Of a stretch of DNA of 64,000 nucleotides, positions 58,901-64,000 are shown in pieces. The position numbers and the translations under genes are program-made. Source of the stretch: Onthophagus taurus. Its lineage: Eukaryota; Arthropoda; Insecta; Coleoptera; Scarabaeidae. The stretch covers positions 188,501 to 252,500 of the forward strand of contig NC_091975.1 of the NCBI RefSeq assembly GCF_036711975.1, read 5' to 3'. The notes below the pieces were generated by a model. The model was not told the origin of the DNA, searched no databases, and saw nothing but the letters and a program-made list of their open reading frames with translations. Positions within the stretch are counted from its first letter, which is position 1; every line of letters begins with the position of its first letter.

Positions 58901-59471
58901 ATCATAACAACACTCGGTGCGGAAAATATCGGCTCATTTAATTGGTATATTAAAATTGCAACTCGAAACTAAAACAAAAAGAAAAGGAATTCTTTAAAAA
59001 ATTATTTCCTTTAAGATATTAAAAACTCAACTCTATATTTGGTGTAAGGCTGAAGATTATCGACGGTAAAAAAAATATCTTTCGGCATCCAATTGGTTCT
59101 CTTGTAAAATTGCCAAGTCGATTGCATTTCTTCGTATCTCCACTGGATCAGGAATTTCAAACCAGGCATTTCCGCTTTGTCGTAATTCCATTCTAATCGA
59201 AGCGACGTGGATGTTAATGAATCGGCTACAAGAACTGGTGGCGGTGGTAATCCGAGATGCGATTGCATTTTTCCGCGAAAAATCGATACTCCATCGTTAC
59301 AACCGATCAGACAATATATTTGATGAGGCGTTAAGCTTCCATTAGTACTATTCTGTAATTATATTGTTATATTAATTAAAAATAAAAATTTTTTTTATTT
59401 AATTTACTTACACAAACTAATTGGCAAGATGTATTAAGAGATTCTCTCCATGTATAACAACCATTTTCGCA
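37938..59471 (-). CDS. sev: Sevenless-type receptor tyrosine kinase (5' end not found)
   Basis: Orthologue of the ROS1/sevenless receptor, needed in flies to specify photoreceptor R7. Fourteen exons in phase: 59471-59412, 59352-59032, 58968-58732, 58365-58224, 53731-51561, 51505-50655, 45410-44653, 43693-42830, 40045-39821, 39664-39475, 39420-39312, 39251-38623, 38564-38410 and 38149-37938; 2307 residues. Extracellular part: cysteine segment CENGCYTWRESLNTSCQLVC, fibronectin III domains and YWTD-like propellers. Membrane helix LTMILIAICTPIVILILVTC. Kinase: GSGAFGEVYEG, VAVK, EFLQEAQLMSHFKHKH, HRDLACRN, DFGLARDIYKNDYYRKEGEG and SDVWSFGVLLWE. About 200 N-terminal residues, by comparison with the fly protein, are missing; they may lie past 59471 or right of the window. 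Introns 4, 6 and 8 carry large transposon insertions, intron 7 a nested gene. Confidence 0.95.
40289..42570. mobile_element. Tc1/mariner-type element (family C) in sev intron 8
   Basis: Long inverted repeats begin CAGGGTGTCCCAATTTCGAT and end with its complement; TA flanks both sides. The arms run several hundred bases. The middle contains remnants of a minus-strand transposase. It is the only large element in this intron. Confidence 0.92.
41139..41892 (-). pseudogene. Decayed mariner-like transposase of family C
   Basis: The N-terminal part (41892-41662) has LYFTRYPERRQPHVRTFSRL, resembling the helix-turn-helix region of insect mariner relatives. The C-terminal part (41543-41139) has RRLGFNVWCALLDNRVLAY and IYFQYNGAPTHNARVVSEFL. 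The usual QQDGAP catalytic block reads QYNGAP here, so the second acidic residue is asparagine. The middle of the gene is missing. Inactive. Confidence 0.8.
44129..44135 (+). promoter_or_regulatory. TATA box of the nested secreted-protein gene
   Basis: TATAAAT about 50 bases before the ATG at 44183, on the plus strand inside sev intron 7. Confidence 0.55.
44183..44437 (+). CDS. Small secreted protein nested antisense in sev intron 7
   Basis: An intronless gene of 84 residues on the strand opposite sevenless. It has a TATA box upstream, an ATG at 44183 and AATAAA at 44471-44476, 34 bases after the stop. The first about 22 residues form a signal peptide (MMIFILIFLGLMFSNQVQEA). The mature part is rich in proline, arginine and aromatic residues: YQNDFPIGYTMGNMYIGDP, then RAIRFPSVPIPRPF, then LIGYGFQPPEYFQQQRNF. 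There is one possible dibasic site (NRR) and no cysteine after the signal region. I do not recognise the family. Possible roles are a secreted peptide, cuticle-associated or seminal protein; none is shown by the sequence. Confidence 0.7.
   Translation: MMIFILIFLGLMFSNQVQEAQCQYQNDFPIGYTMGNMYIGDPRDNRRAIRFPSVPIPRPFTGARADLIGYGFQPPEYFQQQRNF
44471..44476 (+). terminator. Polyadenylation signal of the nested gene
   Basis: AATAAA 34 bases after the stop codon of the plus-strand gene at 44183-44437. Confidence 0.6.
46134..46280. mobile_element. Small foldback element
   Basis: Inverted arms of about 33 bases (GCATGAATGTTTTACACTCG and onward) separated by about 80 bases. No coding capacity. Confidence 0.75.
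46547..48310 (-). mobile_element. Penelope-like element 2, 5'-truncated
   Basis: The 332-codon minus-strand ORF (48257-47259) starts at the reverse transcriptase catalytic block (FNVDDILVIV) and continues through FLDITIEKN to a GIY-YIG endonuclease: GVYELQCDTCHATYIGETGR with LRIREHK. Both ends carry the same inverted piece (ATTAAACTTCGGTTTTTGCA at left, complement at right), a usual Penelope terminal structure. A 12-base direct repeat ATAATAAAGAAG flanks it (46535-46546 and 48311-48322), and the host MITE is intact without it. N-terminal RT is missing. A hammerhead ribozyme core lies near its 3' end. Confidence 0.9.
46598..46639 (-). ncRNA. Hammerhead ribozyme (minimal, PLE type) of element 2
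   Basis: Minus strand, 42 bases. Stem I ACUC/GAGU closes the core CUGAAGA; stem II is UGCUGU...ACAGUG; then GAAA; stem III is the self-complementary ACCGGU; predicted cleavage follows UU. All conserved core positions (CUGANGA and GAAA) are present. Penelope-like elements are known to carry such hammerheads. Confidence 0.75.
48496..49448. repeat. 122-bp tandem repeat
   Basis: The word TAATTAATGTTTGTAAACAA recurs at 48521, 48643, 48765, 48887, 49287 and 49409. Steps are 122 bases except one of 400, which equals 122 plus the 278 bases added by a solo LTR with its duplication. Within each unit CTTCACGCTATAATTG occurs as a shorter sub-repeat. Confidence 0.93.
48954..49227. mobile_element. Solo LTR, 274 bp
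   Basis: Starts TGTAAGA and ends TCTTACA (TG...CA with inverted tips), with a four-base target duplication CGAA at 48950-48953 and 49228-49231. The G-rich composition at its start differs from the surrounding array. Removal restores the 122-base period exactly. A 4-base duplication suits a Ty3/gypsy-type element (inference). No internal region remains. Confidence 0.9.
49449..49543. repeat. Fragment related to the CTAGTTCTAG satellite
   Basis: Contains GGGTTAAACCCGAAACTT and ACTAGAACTAACACTTGCAC, words shared with the array at 3780-6400 and with the ends of the Penelope-like element at 60855-62790. Confidence 0.5.
49544..49952. mobile_element. MITE with CTATACTCTG ends (family H), copy 2
   Basis: 409 bases with terminal inverted repeats CTATACTCTGTTTTTAAACC and GGTTTAAAAACAGAGTATAG. 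It is the uninterrupted counterpart of 46306-48494. No ORF. Superfamily not determined. Confidence 0.85.
49987..50118. mobile_element. Foldback with about 57-bp arms
   Basis: Near-perfect inverted arms (GAAAATTCAGTAGTCGGCT onward) around a loop of about 18 bases. No coding capacity. Confidence 0.85.
54530..56042 (-). pseudogene. DD41D mariner-like transposase, split by a MITE
   Basis: Starts around FHFRYPERAQPNSKIFLRN (DNA-binding region) and continues through TSCREIECQVGIKKSTACAI, SIIWSDEAYFTSTG (first catalytic D) and GPRIVYKIFEGNLCANRYLA to IRLN at about 55430. Family A MITE then intervenes. The frame resumes at 54703 with IYFQQDGAPAHNA (second D), an in-frame stop, VVSRYLTAEFPGRWIG, and LDFFLWGYIKN (third D). 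Forty-one codons separate the second and third aspartates, hence DD41D. The stop and the MITE make it inactive. Confidence 0.85.
54706..55426. mobile_element. MITE, family A, copy 2
   Basis: 721 bases; ends CAGGGTGCCCATTATGTATG and complement, TA on both sides (54704-54705, 55427-55428). Close to the copy at 4815-5570. It interrupts the transposase coding sequence of the family D element. Confidence 0.92.
56609..57792. mobile_element. CAGGTGGTTCAG foldback element (family E)
   Basis: Ends CAGGTGGTTCAGTTTTTAAT and complement, TA on both sides. The two halves are inverted copies. The reading frames inside come from the arms and show no protein features. The intact target (GTATTATATATCATT) is still visible, in inverse orientation, in the other arm of the host element at about 54130-54150. 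Confidence 0.9.
58130..58200. repeat. Half-unit of the CTAGTTCTAG palindromic satellite
   Basis: One unit: TAGCCGTTTCATAAGACGGC, then TAAACCCGAATGTTTCTA and TTCTAGGTCTAGTC. It abuts the family D element, which inserted at its left edge. Confidence 0.7.
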
Positions 59472-60463
59472 CTAAAATTTAAACAACGATTATATATTAT
59501 TTTTAACATTCAAATTTAAGCCAAACGTAATTTTATACGGGTTTCGAACAGGATACCGCAATTGGTATACTCATGGACATTCATCAGGCTTCACGGGGCA
59601 ACAATCCCCGTTGCGGTGTTCCCACGACACAATTTCAAATTATATGCAAAATAAATTAAAACGGAAGCGAAACGCGACCGTTTTGCTCCGGAAAGCTCCA
59701 AAAAGTTCACTCAAGCTCGGCGGTCGCGTTATTTAATTTTTATTCTGTTGTTTCTTTTTTTAAAAAACCCATTCATAATCCCAGTTGGGACTCGTTTAAC
59801 GCTAAATGAGTTGTAATTCGAAGGGTCGTGATGGAGGAGGACAAACAGAGATGGAGATCAGTTCCAGAGAGAGTTCGGTCACTCTTCGCATACGAACAGA
59901 GCAACTGTGCTCATTGTTAAGTAGAGTTAATGAGGAAGTAGAGAATTAGGCAACCGGCGTTATACGTACATTAAGGCTTTTTTAACGCGAAGAGATTCAA
60001 AGAAAAAACGAGAATGTATCGACTTTCATAAACATTTCAGGTAGGAGGAAGTTGTTTACAGAGTCGTTTCTTAGCTTCCAGATATTCTTTGAAACGTTGA
60101 CAGAGTGAAACCACAAAAAAAAATTGACAAGAAAGTTAAAAAAAAACAAGACTTTAATGTTTATATATTTATTTGTTGAGTGTTCTCAATAACGTAATCT
60201 TTTTAAATCGTAATGGTTAAGTGGGCGCCAACCAAAACCACTTACTTAAGAGACCCAATTCAAGTTAATTTTGCGCTCAATACAAATGCACTAGAACAAG
60301 GACAACTATATAGTATACAAATATTAAGTAAAAGAGACGTTAAATCAATTAATACTCGAAAAAGAATTGAATAATATCTTGGTATCTCAATAGAAAACTT
60401 AATTAATAAGGATTTCAACGTGATCGTTTCTAGAGAAGAAAATTTGATGAATCAGGTTTTATA
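59472..60463. other. Region upstream of the last recognised sev exon
   Basis: Somewhat less AT-rich in 59570-60000 but without an exon I can defend. A minus-strand stretch near 59560-59610 (NGDCCPVKPDEC) is suggestive of a cysteine-rich exon, but its frame stops at once and no good splice pair closes it. Further sev exons could be here. Confidence 0.35.
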
Positions 60464-60854
60464 CAGGGTGTATCTGAATGACTGCAACAAACTTCAAGGG
60501 GCGATTTCGACTTCGACCCCTCCAAAAATGGCGGAAAATGAAATTTGGGGAATATGTTTAACTCATAATAGGGCACGTTTTGACCCTATTTGTACTTTTA
60601 ACCTACCCTTCTAAACTACTAAACGTAACCACCCCCGTTCAATTTATGCCTAGATTTTTTGTATGAAGATGATAAATACATTGGAAAAATTTCAGTTATC
60701 TAACTGAAATCTATCTATATTATCTATCTAGATAAAACTATTATAAAACTTTTTTGTCTCTTTGATGTTCTTCGAAAAATTAATAATTTCTGAGAAAAAA
60801 AATAATTAAGCAAACACTAACTTAAGTACGAAGGCTGTCACGGCCGGTGTGAAT

Positions 60855-62790
60855 TAAACTAAAATTAGAACTAAAACTAGAACTAACACTAGAAACTTTC
60901 GGGTTTTGCCGTGCGTCTTTTAATAAAAGGTTTGACGTTTCGGATCCCATGTTGCAACCTTCAAAAGAAGGCACTCCGATCTATAAAAGAAAAGTCAGAA
61001 ATCGTCGTGTTACCAGCAGACAAGGGGAATGCCACCGTTGTTATGGACAGGAAAGAATACGACGACAAAATGATGAACCTACTGGACCCAGCCACCTACA
61101 GGAAGATCAAGAAGGACCCCACAGACAAAATCGTAAGAAAAATGAAGGAACTGATAAAAACCGCAGGAATTCCAGCAGAACAGCAGAAAGGTTTGTTTAT
61201 GCAGGCGCCGGTACCACCAAGAATCTACGGACTACCGAAGATTCACAAACCAGACGTCCCCCTCCGCCATATCGTCAGCGCCATCAACTCCCCAACATAC
61301 CAGCTGGCCAAACATCTTGCAAAGATTCTGTCTCCCTTTACAGGTAACACGGAATCGTATGTCAGGGATTCTACACATTTTGTGGAATCGGTAAAAGGTG
61401 TAAAGCTGGAGGCTGGGGATATGTTGGTAAGTTTCGATGTGGAATCCCTTTTTACTAGGGTACCAGTTAAGGATGCTGTAGAGGGTCTTCGCCGAAAACT
61501 CATTCCGGAGCGATTTACCAGAATACGTGCCAGATCTGGTGGAGTATCGACGTATTTCAGCTGGAAAGGAGAATTTTACGAGCAGTTCGAAGGGGCAGCC
61601 ATGGGATCTCCACTATCGCCAGTTATAGCTAATTTCTACATGGAATTATTCGAAGAGGACGCTTTGAAGAAGAGCCAGTGGAAACCAAAACTATGGCTAC
61701 GATATGTGGATGACACGTTTGTGATATGGCAACATGGTCAAAAACGGCTCCAAGAGTTTTTGGATCACTTGAACTCTCAACATCCTATGATTAAGTTCAC
61801 CATGGAAACAGAAACTGCCAAAAAACTACCTTTCCTAGATGTATTGGTCACCAGGACGACAAATGGAGATATAGAACTTGGTGTATACCGAAAGAAGACC
61901 CATACCAACAGGTATTTACAGGCATGTTCACATCATCATCCCCAACAGAAGAGGTCCGTGATCCGTACATTATTTCAGCGAGCAGCGAGACTATGTGAAG
62001 GAGAGAACTTGAAGAAGGAGCAACACTTTCTACGAGGCGTGCTGCAGAAGAATGGATACACTTCGAGGGACATCAACCAGGCCATCAAGCAGCGAAAGCA
62101 GAAAGAGTCTGTCTTCCCTATGTTTCAGGTATAACGGAACGAATTGCTAGGCACCTCAAGAAGAACGACATCGTAGTGCGGAACAAAATTCGGAACACAC
62201 TCCCGATAGCCAAGGACAAACTAACTCCATTAAAAGGAGCGGGAGTCTATCGACTATCGTGTAGTTGTGGGAAGGTTTATGTTGGCCAAACTGGACGCAA
62301 CGTCGAGTGCCGCATCAAGGAGCATGAGAGGGATGTAAGGCTGAAGAAGATCCAGCAGTCGGCGGTTGCGGAACATTGCCATGCAGAGGGGCACCGAATA
62401 GACTTCGAACAAACAAAGGTGCTGGCTAGGAACAACAGATACTACCAAAGACTGACAAGAGAAGCCATAGAGATCCACCGACATAAAAATAACGTTAACA
62501 GAGAGGATGGCTGGGAGCTTAGCAGAACATGGAAGATGGTGGTGAACACGAAGACCTCTTCCCGCCTCACACCGGACGCGACGCAATTAGTTATTAATTA
62601 GCTTGTAATTAGCGTTAACTGATTATTAATTAGTTTTTCCGACTTATATATAGTTACCGATTTTTGATCTCGTCACTTCGAACCAGTTTCTGAAGAAGGT
62701 TGCAACATGGCATCCGAAACATCAAACCTTTTATTAAAAGACGCACGGCAAAACCCGAAAGTTTCTAGTTTTAGTTCTAATTTTAGTTTA
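60855..62790 (+). mobile_element. Penelope-like element 1, nearly complete RT plus GIY-YIG
   Basis: Inverted ends of about 100 bases: ACTAGAAACTTTCGGGTTTT at left and its complement at right, each with AATAAAAGG and GCAACATGG words. The reverse transcriptase frame runs to 62134 (IVVLPADKGNATVVMD, PRIYGLPKIHKPDVPLR, SFDVESLFTRVP, GAAMGSPLSPVIANFYMELF, RYVDDTFVIW). A one-base frameshift around 62110-62125 separates it from the endonuclease frame (ITERIARHLKKNDIVVRNK, then GVYRLSCSCGKVYVGQTGR, RIKEHERD), which stops at 62601. The protein N-terminus is missing. A hammerhead core lies at 62686-62727. Confidence 0.93.
62686..62727 (+). ncRNA. Hammerhead ribozyme (minimal, PLE type) of element 1
   Basis: Plus strand, 42 bases. 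Stem I is GUUU/AAAC; the core CUGAAGA is followed by stem II (GG-U-UGC ... GCA-U-CC), then GAAAC; predicted cleavage follows AUC. Stem III reads ACAU here, slightly mismatched, whereas the inverted terminal copy near 60940 has the self-complementary ACGU followed by C but has lost the CUGAAGA core. Confidence 0.72.
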
Positions 62791-62817
62791 ACAAACACTA
62801 ACTGTTAAGCTGTGGAT

Positions 62818-63124
62818 TGTTAATCGAAAGTTGGAATGAATTTTTAATGAAAAAATCTTAGTAGGCTTTGCAATCTTTGTCAGAAATATTTTTGACGTTT
62901 AAATGTCAGTGGTTTTCGTACTATTATTATTGTTTTATTTGAAATTTTGAAACGTCGAGTGAACGAGCGTAAATGCGATAGAACTTTATTTAAAAATTAA
63001 TTTGAAAAACAATAATAATAGTAAGAAAAACACTGACATTTTAACGTCAAAAATATTTCTGACAAAGATTACAGAGCCTACTAAGATTTTTTCATTAAAA
63101 ATTCATTCAAACTTTTGATCGACA
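62818..63124. mobile_element. Foldback within family G right arm
   Basis: Inverted arms of about 120 bases (AATGAATTTTTAATGAAAAA and onward, complement near 63090-63110) around an AT-rich centre. No ORF. Confidence 0.8.
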
Positions 63125-63497
63125 ACCCCGATGTTTAAAGTGCAGTATTTGCTTTATTATTTTTTTTCTCAAAAATTAGTCGTTTTTGGAAAAATTTTAG
63201 AGAGACAAAAAAGTTTTAGGATACTTTCATCTACCTAGATAAAATTTTTTTAATGTATTTATCATCTGCATAAAAAAAATATTAGCAAAAATGTGAAGGG
63301 GGTGGTTACGTTTAGTAGTTTAGAAGGGTAGGTTGAAAGTACAAGTAGGGTCAAAACATGCCATATTATGAGTTAAACATATTCCCCAAATTTCATTTTC
63401 CTAGCGTTTATGGTTTTTGAGAAAAACAAATAGTACCCTTAAAATTCACTAAAGAATCACCCCTTGAAGTTTGTTGCAGTCATTCAAATACAGCCTG

Positions 63498-64000
63498 TAT
63501 AAAAGGAGATATTTTCATGTATAATTTTTTTACTTAATGTAAAGATACTTCATAATTAATGAAAATTTAAATTTGTCGTTTTGAACAAAGCGTTGCCAAT
63601 AGCCAATTGGAACAATTTAGCAATTGATGAAAATGCAACCTCTTTCTCCATTAACAATTACTTCGTAATCGAAAGAACGTGACTCGTATACAGAGAAAGA
63701 TCATTGTAAACCGTAGTTGTTGCGGAAATTAGGTTGTCGCTATTTTAAAAATAGTGATGTCACGAACGCAGAAGACCTCGGCTCCAAAAAGCAAAAAAAA
63801 AAAATAGAATTAAACTGTTGGTGAATTGTCGCCGCAATTAGTTCAATTGGTCGAGTTGGCTCAGAAACGAATGCTAAACGTTTATTAGTTTTAAGCTTAA
63901 ATCACCTTTTCTGTCTTCGAGATTTCACTGTTTACTACTACTGTTTTGTTCAAACCATTAAAGAAGGAGTAAAAACCGACCTCTCAAGTGGTTCAAGAGT
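63498..64000. other. Non-coding right edge
   Basis: No exon or element recognised. A G+C-richer stretch around 63660-63800 is unassigned. Confidence 0.4.

Larger units (their letters stand above)
60464..63497. mobile_element. CAGGGTGTATCTGAATGA element (family G) hosting Penelope-like element 1
   Basis: Ends CAGGGTGTATCTGAATGACT and its near-complement (right tip reads CAGCCTG instead of CACCCTG), flanked by TA. Arms of roughly 370 bases match, e.g. ACGTAACCACCCCC with its complement near 63300. Inside are a Penelope-like element and a foldback. No transposase. Confidence 0.88.

Noticed and set aside
59560-59640. Cysteine-rich exon upstream of sev exon at 59471
   Set aside because: Frame stops immediately and no good splice pair closes it.
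1-64000. CRISPR arrays, bacterial operons or phage genes
   Set aside because: Regular repeats here are eukaryotic satellites without spacers, and genes have spliceosomal introns.

Overview
The window is AT-rich insect nuclear DNA, most likely from a beetle. The beetle call is inference. The insect call rests on clear orthologues: the vesicular acetylcholine transporter, a high-affinity choline transporter, sevenless, a resilin-like elastic protein, a CYP6-type P450 and an insulin/IGF-like peptide. Introns are GT-AG and the gaps are packed with transposable elements.

Layout. 1-3.6 kb: VAChT on the minus strand, with GC-rich 5' leader exons; ChAT, which normally shares this leader, would lie beyond the left edge. 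3.8-6.4 kb: a satellite of palindromes with a MITE inside it. 9.4-17.1 kb: two arrays of a 179-bp satellite, the first with a clear four-monomer higher-order repeat, the second bracketed by a 320-bp direct duplication. 17.7-18.8 kb: resilin-like gene (plus). 19.3-21.4 kb: 5'-truncated I-type LINE with target-site duplication. 22.9-27.0 kb: choline transporter (minus), whose large intron holds a piggyBac-like element filled with 190-bp tandem repeats. 27.9-28.5 kb: three-exon IGF-like peptide (minus). 29.9-33.7 kb: CR1/jockey-type LINE split by a MITE. 34.0-36.1 kb: Kazal inhibitor and CYP6-like P450 (both minus). 37.9-59.5 kb: fourteen exons of sevenless (minus), with three introns inflated by nested elements and a small secreted-protein gene nested on the opposite strand. 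60.5-63.5 kb: a long-inverted-repeat element carrying a Penelope-like element.

Two themes stand out. First, VAChT (loading of acetylcholine into vesicles) and the choline transporter (uptake of the precursor) lie about 20 kb apart on one strand. Second, at least seven families of TA-flanked elements beginning CAGGGTG or CAGGTGG are nested in one another and in other elements. Both Penelope-like elements carry a recognisable hammerhead ribozyme core. Exon phases of VAChT, ChT, ILP, Kazal, P450, resilin-like and all fourteen sev exons were checked by hand and agree; no alignment or search was run.
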